NCBI RefSeq assembly: GCF_002925905.1 | Contig: NZ_PRDB01000006.1 | Span: 62,001-126,000, forward strand | Length of the DNA: 64,000 nt | DNA from: Klebsiella michiganensis | GTDB lineage: Bacteria > Pseudomonadota > Gammaproteobacteria > Enterobacterales > Enterobacteriaceae | Direction: 5' to 3' | Shown: positions 27,084-36,793 of the stretch, in pieces | How the letters are laid out: every line of letters begins with the position of its first letter | Position numbering within the stretch: the first letter of the stretch is position 1 | The notes under the pieces: generated by a model | The model's database searches: none | What the model was told of the DNA's origin: nothing | Seen by the model: only the letters and a program-made list of their open reading frames with translations | Position numbers and translations under genes: made by a program

Positions 27084-28646
27084 TTATTGCTGCGGCGCGG
27101 CGGGTGGCACCACGTCTTGCGGCGCGTCATCTTGCGGCTGAGTTTCCTGCGGCGCTGCGGGTTCAGAGACGGCGGGAAGCGCTAAACCGAACATTCCGGC
27201 AAACTCATCCAGCGGCATTTTCTGTCCGTTCAGCGTAACCTGGCCGTCAGCGTACTGCAGACTTGAGGTAATGGCGTTATCTTCCATGGTGGTGATGCGG
27301 AACATCTGCCCCATCGCCGCCAGGCCTTTCACCTGCTGATCCGCAAGCTTAGCGGCGTCGGCGGGCTGATAGCCTTCCAGCCCGGCAATCTGGGTCATAA
27401 ACGCCGTCGCCATATCCACCGGGATCACCAGCTTGCCGTCGAGCGATTTAACGCTACGATCCACTTCATCCGCCAGCGTCTGCGGCGGCGTGGTGGTCAG
27501 CGACGGGTCTTTGAGCAGAATCGAAAGATTCAGGGTGGTTTCCCCCTTCGCATTGCGCCAGCTCAGCGGCGAAATGGTCAGAGACGGGCTGCCTTTCAGC
27601 ATCATCGGCAGCGCGCTAAAGAAGGTCTGCGTCAGCGCCTGCTGATAGAGCTCAGGATTCTGCGCCAGCTGCGGATCCGCCATCAGCGCCTGCGCTTCAG
27701 CGTTGTATTTTTGGCTGAACTGATGGAAGGCTTCGCCATCAATATTGTCCAGCTTCAGCGTCAGCCGGCCGCTACCGATATCCTGATTTTGCAGCTTGAG
27801 GCTATTGACCGTGTAGTCCAGCTGGCTGTTAATACCTTTACCGTCGGCAGTCAGCGACGAATTGCCGTCAATTTTCATCCCTTCGAACAGCGCCAGCTCT
27901 TTGCCTTCAACGCCAATCGCCAGCTTGTCCAGCGAGATAGCCTGTTTACCGATACGCTCGTTGAAGCTGGCCATTTCGGTAGAGCCGTCGGTTTTCAGGT
28001 TATTAAAGGTGAGCTGAACTTTCTGGTTGTACTCGTTAACCGCGTTAATCTGCCCGCTACCGGCTTCGCCGCTCAGGCTGAGGGTTTTCCCTTCGCGGTC
28101 AGCGTCCAGCTGGAACTGTCCGCCGCTGAAGGTCACCTTCTCATCGCCTTTCGCGTAATCAAGCGGGTTGAGCACAATAGCGGATGTGTTGTCGCCGCTA
28201 TAAGCGATACGGGTATCAATGGTGAACGGCGTTTCGCCTTTAGCGATGTCGAACAGCGCCTTGCTGGCGTCGTTATTGGTCAGGGTGGTTTTGACGGACG
28301 CCATCGCCGGGGCGAGGTTAAAGGATTTGAGCGAAGCCAGCGGGAAAGGGCCGTGATCGACGACTTCATCAAACACCAGCGACTGTCCGGCGGCAAGCCA
28401 GCGGGGCGCTTTGCCGGCAGCAGGCTTCAGCACCAGCTGTAAATGGCTGCGGAACAGCCCGCGCTGATAGCCCTGATACGTCAGCTCCACGCCAGCCTGC
28501 GGCGCGCTGCTTTGCAGCTGAGCATTAGCCTGCTGCACCATGTCGGCAATGCGGCTTTCCAGCTGCTTCCCCGTATACCACGCGCCGCCCGTCCAGACGA
28601 CGCCCAGCGCAATGATAACTCCTGCTGCGACCAGCGATTTTTTCAT
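27084..28646 (-). CDS. ydgA: YdgA, DUF945 AsmA-like periplasmic protein
   Basis: 520 aa with a single N-terminal hydrophobic anchor (about 4-22) and a long beta-rich periplasmic part typical of the YdgA/DUF945 family, repeated in enterics. The C-tail (about 490-520) is Pro/Gln/Ala-rich and probably disordered. The function is unknown; relatives are studied for envelope roles. In E. coli uidRABC and hdhA lie between malI and ydgA; here the two are adjacent and convergent, so the uid locus is absent. Confidence 0.88.
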   Translation of the reverse strand: MKKSLVAAGVIIALGVVWTGGAWYTGKQLESRIADMVQQANAQLQSSAPQAGVELTYQGYQRGLFRSHLQLVLKPAAGKAPRWLAAGQSLVFDEVVDHGPFPLASLKSFNLAPAMASVKTTLTNNDASKALFDIAKGETPFTIDTRIAYSGDNTSAIVLNPLDYAKGDEKVTFSGGQFQLDADREGKTLSLSGEAGSGQINAVNEYNQKVQLTFNNLKTDGSTEMASFNERIGKQAISLDKLAIGVEGKELALFEGMKIDGNSSLTADGKGINSQLDYTVNSLKLQNQDIGSGRLTLKLDNIDGEAFHQFSQKYNAEAQALMADPQLAQNPELYQQALTQTFFSALPMMLKGSPSLTISPLSWRNAKGETTLNLSILLKDPSLTTTPPQTLADEVDRSVKSLDGKLVIPVDMATAFMTQIAGLEGYQPADAAKLADQQVKGLAAMGQMFRITTMEDNAITSSLQYADGQVTLNGQKMPLDEFAGMFGLALPAVSEPAAPQETQPQDDAPQDVVPPAAPQQ

Positions 28647-28665
28647 AGCATTTGTCCATAAATGA

Positions 28666-28691
28666 AACCAGGCGGATCGGGCCGCCTGGTT
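28666..28691 (-). terminator. manA terminator
   Basis: Perfect 10-bp stem AACCAGGCGG/CCGCCTGGTT with a 6-nt loop, 54 bases past the manA stop and 20 bases before ydgA. After the stem the minus strand reads TTCATTTATG, a weak U-tract. Confidence 0.6.
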
Positions 28692-28744
28692 GTGTTGTCA
28701 TGATGGGTGAAAGTCTAGCAACTGTGGCTAAAAAGTTCAGTAAC

Positions 28745-29923
28745 TTACTGGAGCTTATTAAACACGCGCGCCACGCGGCCGCGGCCGCTGACCTGCACCG
28801 GTGATTCATTACAGCCGATAAACGCGGATTCACCCGGCTTCAGCGTCAGGCGCTGTTCGCCTTTGGCAATCGTCGCCTCACCCTCGACGCAGAACAGGAT
28901 CGCCGCGCTCTGCTGGGCGATGGTTGACGCCTGCGCTGACAGGTCGTGCAGCGAGAAGGCAAAATCGTCAACCGGGATGGGGAAGTCCAGCTCCGCGCCG
29001 TGAATTACCGGCTGGGTCAGCAGTTGGCCCGCGGGTTTTGGCTCAAATTTGACGTTCGCCACCAGTTCCGGAATATCGATATATTTCGGCGTCAGGCCCG
29101 CGCGAAGCACGTTGTCAGAGTTGGCCATCACTTCCAGCGCCACGCCCTGCAGGTAGGCGTGCGGGGTTTCCGCAAACAGGAACATCGCCTCTCCGGGATT
29201 CAGTTTGACCACGTTGAGCAGCAGCGGAGAGAAGAGGCCGCTATCGTCCGGGTAGAACTCGGCGATCAGGCGGATAGTCTGCCAGGGCTCACCCTGTTCG
29301 CTGTCCAGCGCCGCCTGCAGCGCCCGTAAGGCGTGCGCTTTTTCATCGCCTTTCATGTTCAGCAGGCTGGCGAACAGCTGGCTCAGATGCCCGGCGTCAG
29401 GCTGCGCAAGGAACTGGGCAATCGCCGGATGCGCATCGGCAACCGGCTGCAGCAGGGTGACGATTTCGGCAAACTCGCGGAAGGCGTTCATGGCGAGGAA
29501 CGGCGTTAAGGCGAAAACCAGCTCCGGCTTGTGGTTCGGATCTTTATAGTTACGTTCGGCGGCATCAAGCGGGATCCCGGCAGCGTTCTCTTTGGCAAAA
29601 CCGATTTCCGAGGCCTGCTTGTTGGGGTGCACCTGGATAGAGAGCGGCTGCGCGGCGCACAGAACTTTGAACAGGAACGGCAGTTCGCCAAAACGCTCGG
29701 CGACTTTCGCGCCAAGCAGGGTTGCTTTATCGCTTTCGATCGCGTCGCGCAGGGAGCGCGGCGTCCCGCTATTATCCACAATCTGCGAGCTGCTTTTGGG
29801 ATGGGCGCCCATCCACAGCTCCGCCATCGGCAGGTTGTCCGGGTTAGCAATCCCATAAAGTTCGGTTAAGGCGGTATGGCTTCCCCAGGCGTAGTTTTGC
29901 ACTGAGTTAATGAGCTTTTGCAT
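28745..29923 (-). CDS. manA: Mannose-6-phosphate isomerase
   Basis: 392 aa (E. coli 391). Zn enzyme of the cupin fold that interconverts mannose-6-P and fructose-6-P, linking mannose use and GDP-mannose synthesis. Zinc-site segments SIQVHPNK, KPELVFALTPF and FAETPHAYLQG are intact; YAWGS at the start and GAELDFPIPVDDF towards the end are also typical. ATG 29923 (MQKLINSVQNYAWG) was chosen over a frame start at 29953. Single gene, divergent from fumA. Confidence 0.96.
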   Translation of the reverse strand: MQKLINSVQNYAWGSHTALTELYGIANPDNLPMAELWMGAHPKSSSQIVDNSGTPRSLRDAIESDKATLLGAKVAERFGELPFLFKVLCAAQPLSIQVHPNKQASEIGFAKENAAGIPLDAAERNYKDPNHKPELVFALTPFLAMNAFREFAEIVTLLQPVADAHPAIAQFLAQPDAGHLSQLFASLLNMKGDEKAHALRALQAALDSEQGEPWQTIRLIAEFYPDDSGLFSPLLLNVVKLNPGEAMFLFAETPHAYLQGVALEVMANSDNVLRAGLTPKYIDIPELVANVKFEPKPAGQLLTQPVIHGAELDFPIPVDDFAFSLHDLSAQASTIAQQSAAILFCVEGEATIAKGEQRLTLKPGESAFIGCNESPVQVSGRGRVARVFNKLQ

Positions 29924-30120
29924 TCTCAATCCCTGTTTCCACTTAATAGTCATGGCACTATTAAACCAGCAATCGACCGATAAGCAACCGGCGCGAAGAA
30001 AAAGTCGTCCTTGTCTCAGTTTTTGTTAAAAAATTGTGTAAAATCGATCGACTCGCTTTTCCACGGGCAAATGGAGTGTCTGCCTGAAATATAATCAGCT
30101 AAGCAGTAAGTGAGAGCACA

Positions 30121-31767
30121 ATGTCGAATAAACCGTTTGTATATCAGGATCCTTTTCCACTGAAAAAGGACGATACCGAGTACTACCTCCTCAGCAGTGA
30201 TTACGTCTCCGTCGCCGAATTCGCCGGCCAGGAAGTTCTGAAAGTTGAACCTCAGGCGCTAACTTTACTGGCACAACACGCTTTCCACGACGCCTCCTTT
30301 ATGCTTCGCCCGGCGCACCAGCAGCAGGTGGCGGATATTCTCAACGACCCGGAAGCCAGCGAAAACGATAAGTACGTGGCGCTGCAGTTTCTGCGCAACT
30401 CGGATATCGCCGCCAAAGGCGTGCTGCCGACCTGCCAGGATACCGGTACCGCGATTATTACCGGCAAAAAAGGCCAGCGCGTGTGGACCGGCGGCGGCGA
30501 TGAAGCCGCGCTGGCGCAGGGCGTTTATAACACCTATATCCAGGATAACCTGCGCTATTCGCAGAACGCGCCGCTGGATATGTATAAAGAGGTCAACACC
30601 GGCACTAACCTGCCTGCGCAGATCGATCTTTACGCCACCGACGGCGAGGAGTACAAATTCCTCTGCATCGCCAAAGGCGGCGGCTCGGCGAATAAAACCT
30701 ACCTGTACCAGGAAACCAAAGCGTTAATTACCCCGGCGAAGCTGAAAAACTATCTCGTCGAAAAGATGCGCACTCTGGGAACCGCCGCCTGCCCGCCGTA
30801 CCATATTGCTTTCGTCATTGGCGGCACCTCGGCGGAGTCCACCCTGAAAACCGTTAAGCTGGCCTCAACCAAGTACTACGACGGCCTGCCGACCGAGGGC
30901 AACGAGCACGGCCAGGCTTTCCGCGATATTCAGCTCGAAAACGAGCTGTTGCTGGAAGCGCAGAACCTTGGCCTCGGTGCGCAGTTTGGCGGTAAATACT
31001 TCGCCCACGATATTCGCGTCATCCGCCTGCCGCGCCACGGCGCCTCCTGCCCGGTGGGCATGGGCGTCTCCTGCTCGGCGGATCGCAATATCAAAGCCAA
31101 GATCAATCGCCAGGGGATCTGGATTGAGAAACTGGAGAGCAATCCGGGCAAATATATTCCCGAGCATCTTCGTCAGGCCGGCGAGGGCGAGGCGGTCAAG
31201 GTCAACCTCAACCAGCCGATGAGCGATATTCTGGCGCTGCTGTCGCAGTACCCGGTGTCGACCCGCCTGTCGCTGAGCGGGACGATTATCGTGGCTCGCG
31301 ATATCGCCCACGCGAAGCTGAAAGAGCTCATCGACAGCGGTGAGGCGTTGCCGCAGTACGTCAAAGACCACCCGATCTACTACGCGGGCCCGGCGAAAAC
31401 GCCCGACGGCTACGCGTCCGGCTCCCTTGGCCCGACGACCGCTGGCCGCATGGACTCCTACGTCGACCTGCTGCAGGCGCACGGGGCGAGTAAAATCATG
31501 TTAGCCAAAGGCAACCGCAGCCAGCAGGTGACCGATGCCTGTCATAAACACGGCGGTTTCTACCTCGGCAGCATCGGCGGCCCGGCGGCGGTACTGGCGC
31601 AGCAGAGTATCCGCAGCCTCGAGTGCGTGGCGTACCCGGAGCTGGGTATGGAAGCCATCTGGAAAATTGAAGTCGAAGACTTCCCGGCGTTTATCCTCGT
31701 GGATGACAAAGGCAACGACTTCTTCCAGCAAATCCAGAGCTCGCAGTGCGCCCGCTGCGTGAAATGA
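30121..31767 (+). CDS. fumA: Class I fumarase A (4Fe-4S)
   Basis: 548 aa, the E. coli length. Oxygen-sensitive, iron-sulfur fumarate hydratase of the TCA cycle. Cluster ligands are expected at PTCQDTGT (Cys near 105), at GVSCSADRN and in the C-terminal Cys-containing region. The fumB paralogue is similarly sized, but the position ahead of fumC identifies fumA. An intrinsic terminator and then fumC follow; the two genes give iron-dependent and iron-independent fumarases. Confidence 0.95.
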   Translation: MSNKPFVYQDPFPLKKDDTEYYLLSSDYVSVAEFAGQEVLKVEPQALTLLAQHAFHDASFMLRPAHQQQVADILNDPEASENDKYVALQFLRNSDIAAKGVLPTCQDTGTAIITGKKGQRVWTGGGDEAALAQGVYNTYIQDNLRYSQNAPLDMYKEVNTGTNLPAQIDLYATDGEEYKFLCIAKGGGSANKTYLYQETKALITPAKLKNYLVEKMRTLGTAACPPYHIAFVIGGTSAESTLKTVKLASTKYYDGLPTEGNEHGQAFRDIQLENELLLEAQNLGLGAQFGGKYFAHDIRVIRLPRHGASCPVGMGVSCSADRNIKAKINRQGIWIEKLESNPGKYIPEHLRQAGEGEAVKVNLNQPMSDILALLSQYPVSTRLSLSGTIIVARDIAHAKLKELIDSGEALPQYVKDHPIYYAGPAKTPDGYASGSLGPTTAGRMDSYVDLLQAHGASKIMLAKGNRSQQVTDACHKHGGFYLGSIGGPAAVLAQQSIRSLECVAYPELGMEAIWKIEVEDFPAFILVDDKGNDFFQQIQSSQCARCVK

Positions 31768-31773
31768 TTTCAG

Positions 31774-31796
31774 CCGCCCTTCGGGGCGGTTTTTTT
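31774..31796 (+). terminator. fumA terminator
   Basis: CCGCCC-TTCG-GGGCGG followed by seven T, 6 bases past the fumA stop. The UUCG tetraloop makes it a very stable intrinsic terminator. Confidence 0.93.
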
Positions 31797-31806
31797 ATGC
31801 CGCTTA

Positions 31807-31825
31807 GCGGCACGAACCACCAAAA
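31807..31825 (+). promoter_or_regulatory. SoxS/MarA/Rob box upstream of fumC
   Basis: GCGGCACGAACCACCAAAA fits the marbox consensus AYNGCACNNWNNRYYAAAY with two mismatches, 85 bp upstream of fumC. fumC is a SoxRS member in E. coli with a soxbox in this interval. A TATAAA-type stretch lies downstream. Confidence 0.5.
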
Positions 31826-31909
31826 CAACTTATAAATCTGACCCATACTTTACCCTTTGAGCAGGTGAGCTTTGTCGCTATTACGCACGTTGAATCCAAG
31901 GAGACAGTC

Positions 31910-33310
31910 ATGACAACGCATCGCAGTGAAAAAGACTCAATGGGCGCCATCGATGTGCCTGCCGACAAGCTATGGGGCGCGCAAACCCAGCGCTCGCTGG
32001 AGCATTTTCGTATTTCGACGGAAAAAATGCCGGCCGAGCTTATTTATGCGCTGGCGCTGACCAAGCGCGCAGCGGCGAAGGTGAATAACGATCTCGGCCT
32101 TCTGGCCGTGGAGAAAGCGCAAGCGATTATTCAGGCCGCGGACGAAGTGCTGGCAGGCAAACATCCGGACGAGTTTCCGCTGGCTATCTGGCAAACCGGC
32201 TCCGGCACGCAAAGCAACATGAATATGAATGAGGTACTGGCCAATCGCGCGAGTGAACTGCTGGGCGGGGCGCGCGGGATGGAGCGTAAGATTCACCCCA
32301 ACGATGATGTCAACAAGAGCCAGAGCTCTAACGACGTGTTCCCGACGGCGATGCACGTGGCGGCGATGATTGCCCTGCGGGAGAAGCTGATCCCGCAGCT
32401 CAACGTGCTGAAGCAGACCCTGAACAATAAAGCCGTTGCCTTCAGCGATATTGTCAAAATAGGCCGCACCCATCTGCAGGATGCGACGCCGCTGACCCTC
32501 GGTCAGGAGATCTCCGGCTGGGTAGCCATGCTGGAGCACAATTTAAAACATCTCGACCATAGCCTGCCGCATCTGGCCGAGCTGGCGCTGGGCGGGACGG
32601 CGGTGGGAACCGGGCTCAATACCCATCCGGAATATGCGGTACGCGTCGCCGCCGAGCTGGCGGCCTTAAGCGGCCAGCCGTTTGTCACCGCGCCGAACAA
32701 GTTTGAAGCGCTGGCGACCGTTGATGCGCTGGTGCACGCGCACGGGGCGCTGAAAGGGCTGGCCGCTTCGCTGATGAAAATTGCCAACGATGTGCGCTGG
32801 CTGGCCTCCGGCCCGCGCTGTGGGATTGGCGAAATTGCGATCCCGGAAAATGAACCGGGTTCGTCGATTATGCCGGGCAAGGTGAACCCGACCCAGTGCG
32901 AAGCCCTGACCATGCTGTGCTGTCAGGTGATGGGCAACGATGTCGCGGTGAATATCGGCGGCGCATCGGGCAACTTTGAGCTCAACGTCTATCGCCCGAT
33001 GGTGATCCACAACTTCCTGCAATCGGTGCGGCTGCTGGCTGACGGGATGGCGAGCTTTAACGAGCACTGCGCGGAAGGCATTGAGCCGAACCGTGAACGC
33101 ATCAGCCAGTTGCTGAATGAGTCGCTGATGCTGGTAACCGCGCTGAATACCCATATCGGCTATGACAAAGCGGCGGAAATTGCCAAAAAGGCCCATAAAG
33201 AGGGGTTAACCCTGAAAGCGTCGGCGCTGGCGCTCGGCTACCTGACGGAAGCCGAGTTTGACCGCTGGGTGCGCCCGGAAGAGATGGTGGGCAGTATGTC
33301 TACTCGCTAG
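31910..33310 (+). CDS. fumC: Class II fumarase C (iron-free)
   Basis: 466 aa (E. coli 467). Heat-stable, oxidation-resistant fumarase of the aspartase/fumarase superfamily. Signatures are GSGTQSNMN (about 98-106), [12 protein letters not shown] with the B-site region, and the flexible SS-loop [13 protein letters not shown] 31910 follows AAGGAG; the open frame to 31865 is rejected. Its 3' end overlaps the convergent tus gene by 11 bp. Confidence 0.97.
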   Translation: MTTHRSEKDSMGAIDVPADKLWGAQTQRSLEHFRISTEKMPAELIYALALTKRAAAKVNNDLGLLAVEKAQAIIQAADEVLAGKHPDEFPLAIWQTGSGTQSNMNMNEVLANRASELLGGARGMERKIHPNDDVNKSQSSNDVFPTAMHVAAMIALREKLIPQLNVLKQTLNNKAVAFSDIVKIGRTHLQDATPLTLGQEISGWVAMLEHNLKHLDHSLPHLAELALGGTAVGTGLNTHPEYAVRVAAELAALSGQPFVTAPNKFEALATVDALVHAHGALKGLAASLMKIANDVRWLASGPRCGIGEIAIPENEPGSSIMPGKVNPTQCEALTMLCCQVMGNDVAVNIGGASGNFELNVYRPMVIHNFLQSVRLLADGMASFNEHCAEGIEPNRERISQLLNESLMLVTALNTHIGYDKAAEIAKKAHKEGLTLKASALALGYLTEAEFDRWVRPEEMVGSMSTR

Positions 33311-34232
33311 CCAGCCACAGGTGCAGCCGCGGAATCAGTAGCCTGAGCGACTGCGCCTGCGGTTTGTAGCGATACTGCACGTTATCGGCGTCATAGTTCA
33401 GGAGTTCACCGAGGTCCGGCACGCTGACGCCCTTGGTGCCGGATATCAGCGCAATCATCGGTCCCGGACAGGCGTATTGCACCTGTTTTTGTTCCCCGCT
33501 GTACCAGACCCTGGCGATGGGCTGCACCTTCACCGGCCGCTTTATTTTCAGCTTTGCCCGCTGCGGCAGGGCGGCAATATCCTGATACTCTCGCTCCAGC
33601 TTGCTTTGCCACTGCTCGCGGGTCCACGGCGGAACCGCCCGGGGCGACTGAAGGCTTTTTTCCAGCTGCATGAGTACCCGATCGCGGGTGAGATTTTTAA
33701 TCACGTGCTTATTGGCCCAGCCGAAGCGGATGGTGCTCGGATCGAGGAGGGGAGTTAGCGTGCGATAGGCGCTCAGCGTAATCAGCCCCGGCAGGTGGCG
33801 ATGGACCCACTCAAACCGCGCGGCGGCAGGCAGGCCGGAATCCACGGTGATAATCTTCTCGAAGCGCGCTTTGAGGGCGTTGATATGGGTGATTTTGTCT
33901 AAGAGTTCAGCCTGTTCGCGGGCGTCAGTTTGCAGACAAATCGCGCCGGGTAAACGCACGGCGGCTTTGCTGCTGCGGGTTTCCGACTGCTGCTGGATAA
34001 ACAGATGACTATAGTGCCTGAGCGCCATCTCCAGCGCGGTTTTGCCGGTGTGCTGAACCACGTTGATGCTCTCCAGCGGCTGGTGTTCTGCGTCTTTACT
34101 CACCGGCGGCAGCTCAAAGACGCGGGCGGCCAGCAGGCGGCACTGGCTCAGGGCGTGTTTTAGCGTCTGTAGTTCATGCTCGAGCTGGCGAAAGGTGTCG
34201 TTCAGACGTTCAACAAGGTCATAGCTGGCCAT
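33300..34232 (-). CDS. tus: DNA replication terminus site-binding protein Tus
   Basis: 310 aa (E. coli 309). Monomeric Ter-binding protein that halts DnaB-led forks in one direction. It shares the [17 protein letters not shown]-type block (here [14 protein letters not shown]), [22 protein letters not shown] and [12 protein letters not shown] that form the DNA-binding cleft. The ATG at 34232 has AAGGTGG just before it, and that site overlaps the Ter sequence. The last 11 bp overlap fumC in the opposite direction. Confidence 0.94.
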   Translation of the reverse strand: MASYDLVERLNDTFRQLEHELQTLKHALSQCRLLAARVFELPPVSKDAEHQPLESINVVQHTGKTALEMALRHYSHLFIQQQSETRSSKAAVRLPGAICLQTDAREQAELLDKITHINALKARFEKIITVDSGLPAAARFEWVHRHLPGLITLSAYRTLTPLLDPSTIRFGWANKHVIKNLTRDRVLMQLEKSLQSPRAVPPWTREQWQSKLEREYQDIAALPQRAKLKIKRPVKVQPIARVWYSGEQKQVQYACPGPMIALISGTKGVSVPDLGELLNYDADNVQYRYKPQAQSLRLLIPRLHLWLASE

Positions 34233-34239
34233 ATTCCCC

Positions 34240-34262
34240 ACCTTAGTTACAACATACTTAGC
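34240..34262 (-). other. Replication terminator Ter site (TerB-like)
   Basis: On the minus strand the core AGTATGTTGTAACTAA (34258-34243) is identical to the E. coli Ter core. It sits immediately before the tus start, where TerB lies in E. coli, so Tus binding should also repress tus. From the known polarity (the conserved G6 end is non-permissive), forks moving from high to low coordinates here should stop. Confidence 0.93.
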
Positions 34263-34306
34263 GATTTTTTAACTATAGCAGGCCTCAGCTTTTGCGCAAA
34301 GGCGTA

Positions 34307-35608
34307 TCAGGCGGAGGTAAAATCCGGCAACTGATGATAGACCGGCCAGCTAAAGCAAAAACAGGCCCCGCCCAGCGAACTCGCTTCGCAATGCACTTCC
34401 CCGGCCATTGCCTGGGCGATGCTGTGGACGATAGCTAAACCGAGGCCACAGCCGCCGGTCGCGCGATCGCGGCTCGGGTCGAGGCGTACGAAAGGCTCGA
34501 ACACTCGCTCACGTTCATCAGGCGCAATTCCGGGGCCATCATCTTCGACCCGCAGCGTCGCGCGCGAAGCCTGCAGCGTCAGGCTGATCTGAATACGCTG
34601 GTTACTGTAGCGCAGGGCATTATTCACCAGATTATCCAGCACCCGTTCCATTAAGCGCATATCCAGCGCGCCGTAACTCCCGGCCACGACGTCGGTTAGC
34701 GCAATCTCGCGCTGGGGATTAACCGTCTGAATATCTTCCACGTGATCGCGGATCCACGCCGGGAAATTGGGGGTCGTCAGCTTCAGTTCGTTCTGCGGGC
34801 GGTCAAGCCGCGCGTAGGTCAGAAGTTCTTCAATCAGCGCCTCCAGCTGGCCGATATCGCGGTTCAACGCCTGCGATTCGGCTTCGGTGAGGTTCTCGCT
34901 CATTTCCAGGCGATAGCGCAGGCGCACCAGCGGGGTCCGCAGCTCATGGGCGATGCCATCGATCAGCTGTTTTTTGCTGGCGATAAGCGCGTTGATATTA
35001 TCGGCCATCTGATTAAACGCCACCCCCAGCCGCGCGAAGCTGGACATGCTGTCGAAATGAATGCGTTCAGTAAGATGTCCGTCGCCGAAGCGCTGGGCGG
35101 CGGTCTCAATACGCAGCATCTCCTGCCAGTGAGGACGCATCCAGATAAAGACCGGAAAGGCCAGCGAGATGGCGATAAAAGCCATCAGGGCCAGATCGAG
35201 CAGGCGCATCTCATGCAAAAAATAGAGATACGGCACCGGACCGACGGAGAGCACGTAGTGGCTGCGCGGGATCCGCTGGATAAAAGTGTACTGATCGTCG
35301 AGGGCGACGATATCCCCGGCGCGCAGATGCTGCATCGAGTTTTCCGAGAGCTTGAATTTGCTGATGGGCTCGATATGCAGATCGAAAGAGAGATTGAGGT
35401 CCAGCTCTTTGAGCGTTTTGCTCCAGTCGCGCGGCGGGATCTCCCGCAGCTCGCTGCGCATCAGATACAGCGAACTTTTCATCAGGTCGTCCAGCGACTG
35501 ACGCCCTGCGCGTTCGGCGGTGAATTTGTACACCAGGCCCACCATCATGGTCATGACCAGGAAGCAGACGAACAGCAGGAGGTAAAACTGCACAAACAGC
35601 TTTTTCAT
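34307..35608 (-). CDS. rstB: Sensor histidine kinase RstB
   Basis: 433 aa (E. coli 433). Two membrane segments (about 7-26 and 137-157) flank a periplasmic sensor domain, followed by HAMP, then the phospho-acceptor His 221 in HELRTPLVRL. ATP-binding boxes are N (NLVNNALRY about 326-334), G1 (DDGPGI 356-361) and G2 (GCGLGLAIV). It phosphorylates RstA. In E. coli rstB directly follows rstA; here 3.8 kb of other genes separate them, so rstB must have its own promoter or depend on read-through. Confidence 0.95.
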   Translation of the reverse strand: MKKLFVQFYLLLFVCFLVMTMMVGLVYKFTAERAGRQSLDDLMKSSLYLMRSELREIPPRDWSKTLKELDLNLSFDLHIEPISKFKLSENSMQHLRAGDIVALDDQYTFIQRIPRSHYVLSVGPVPYLYFLHEMRLLDLALMAFIAISLAFPVFIWMRPHWQEMLRIETAAQRFGDGHLTERIHFDSMSSFARLGVAFNQMADNINALIASKKQLIDGIAHELRTPLVRLRYRLEMSENLTEAESQALNRDIGQLEALIEELLTYARLDRPQNELKLTTPNFPAWIRDHVEDIQTVNPQREIALTDVVAGSYGALDMRLMERVLDNLVNNALRYSNQRIQISLTLQASRATLRVEDDGPGIAPDERERVFEPFVRLDPSRDRATGGCGLGLAIVHSIAQAMAGEVHCEASSLGGACFCFSWPVYHQLPDFTSA

Positions 35609-35926
35609 TAAATCTCACTCAAAATCAAAAGGTTAAATTCCTGCTTTTACCTGCAGGGGCACTGCGGGGGCATTTATCCAGGCGCAATCTACGTGAAAAA
35701 CCCTTGTTGCGTTTTATGCCCATTTGATTTGCTATGAAAGCAGGGTTCGCTGCGGCTGACAACATCCGGCACGCATAAGTATGATGGTGTGGGTTGAAGC
35801 CAAATCAGAGAAGAATGTAATGTACCTCGGTCGGCGCCGATGTGCGAAGCGTTCTCTGTTTTAATCCGTTTTATTCCACCCTCATCCCGGTAGGCTGAAC
35901 AGGCGTACTTAAAGGAGAATAAAAGC
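35609..35926. other. 318-bp rstB-VIT gene divergent region
   Basis: No ORF of note. It must hold promoters for rstB (minus) and the VIT gene (plus). It contains a two-stem structured element at 35806-35862 and a pure ribosome-binding site AAAGGAG at 35911-35917. Confidence 0.6.
35806..35862 (+). promoter_or_regulatory. Structured leader/attenuator-like element before the VIT gene
   Basis: An outer stem CAGAGAA (35806-35812)/TTCTCTG (35852-35858) encloses an inner hairpin GTACCTCGG (35822-35830)/CCGATGTGC (35837-35845, one mismatch and one G-U). TTTT follows at once. This resembles a terminator or attenuator 65 bp before the VIT start. It does not show the conserved loops of the yybP-ykoY Mn riboswitch. 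Confidence 0.4.
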
Positions 35927-36616
35927 ATGCATCTTGAACGACACAGCATTGAACGCGTCGGATGGTTAAGGGCTGCTGTACTCGGGGCTAACGATGGTAT
36001 TGTTTCGACAGCGAGCCTTGTTCTTGGCGTTGCGTCTGCTAATACGGGCTCTTCCGGGGTTTTACTGGCGGGCATTGCCGGGCTGGTCGCGGGGGCGATG
36101 TCGATGGCCGCGGGGGAATATGTTTCCGTCTCATCTCAGGCCGACACGGAAAACGCGGCTCTCGCTCAGGAAAAGAGGGAACTGGAAACAGATTATCAGG
36201 GAGAAGTACGCGAGCTGACTTTACTTTATGTGCAACGCGGACTCGAGCCAGAGCTTGCCCAAAAGGTTGCCGAACAACTCATGGTGAAAGATGCTCTGGA
36301 CACGCATGCCCGCGAGGAGCTGGGACTGACGGATACCAATTCTGCGCGCCCCCTGCAGGCTGCCGTTTTCTCGGCGCTGAGTTTTTCCGCTGGCGCAACG
36401 TTGCCTTTAGTCGTTGCATGGCTTTCTCCAGCAACGCTGGTTTTTCTCTTTGTTATTCTCTCCTCCCTTTTTTCACTGGCCGCTCTTGGCTATATATCTT
36501 CAATTGTCAGCAGAGCCTCCCCTCTCAGGGCGATCGGCAGAATTACTTGCTGGAGCACCCTGGCGATGTTTTCGTCGATGGGAATAGGTCATCTTGCCGG
36601 GCAGGTATTGTTTTAA
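35927..36616 (+). CDS. VIT1/CCC1-family Fe/Mn transporter
   Basis: 229 aa. N-terminal GANDGIVSTASLVLGVA is the VIT family signature; about five membrane helices, with a soluble charged segment (about 72-130, rich in Glu) corresponding to the metal-binding domain, then two C-terminal helix hairpins. Family members export or sequester Fe2+ or Mn2+. The start has AAAGGAG 9 bases upstream. It is the only plus-strand gene of the insertion that splits rstA from rstB. Metal specificity is inferred. Confidence 0.85.
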   Translation: MHLERHSIERVGWLRAAVLGANDGIVSTASLVLGVASANTGSSGVLLAGIAGLVAGAMSMAAGEYVSVSSQADTENAALAQEKRELETDYQGEVRELTLLYVQRGLEPELAQKVAEQLMVKDALDTHAREELGLTDTNSARPLQAAVFSALSFSAGATLPLVVAWLSPATLVFLFVILSSLFSLAALGYISSIVSRASPLRAIGRITCWSTLAMFSSMGIGHLAGQVLF

Positions 36617-36664
36617 TAGATGGCTTAACTCGCAGAAAAGAGAAATATCTGCCATGTAGTGGGC

Positions 36665-36728
36665 TGAAAAAATGAGTGAGTTGTATCGCGTGCGCGGGAC
36701 TTATTTATAGCCCATCGTCATTTTTTCA
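36665..36728. other. Long-arm inverted repeat between VIT and gpx genes
   Basis: TGAAAAAATGA (36665-36675) and TCATTTTTTCA (36718-36728) are exact reverse complements across 42 nt, with a second pair (TGGGCT/AGCCCA) just outside and inside. It lies in the gap between convergent genes and may act as a bidirectional terminator. Confidence 0.4.
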
Positions 36729-36793
36729 GGCGCACTTCCGGCGCGGAGCGAACATTCACTCGCGCACAGGCAGTGGTCAGGGAGGCAAAAGAT

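Noticed and set aside
31970-33196. Long minus-strand frames within fumC and other housekeeping genes
   Set aside because: They are mirror frames of conserved genes with GC-rich third positions and have no start signals or homology.
35640-35926. Mn (yybP-ykoY) riboswitch before the VIT gene
   Set aside because: The conserved GGGGAGUA and CAUAC loops are not found; only a generic two-stem structure is visible.
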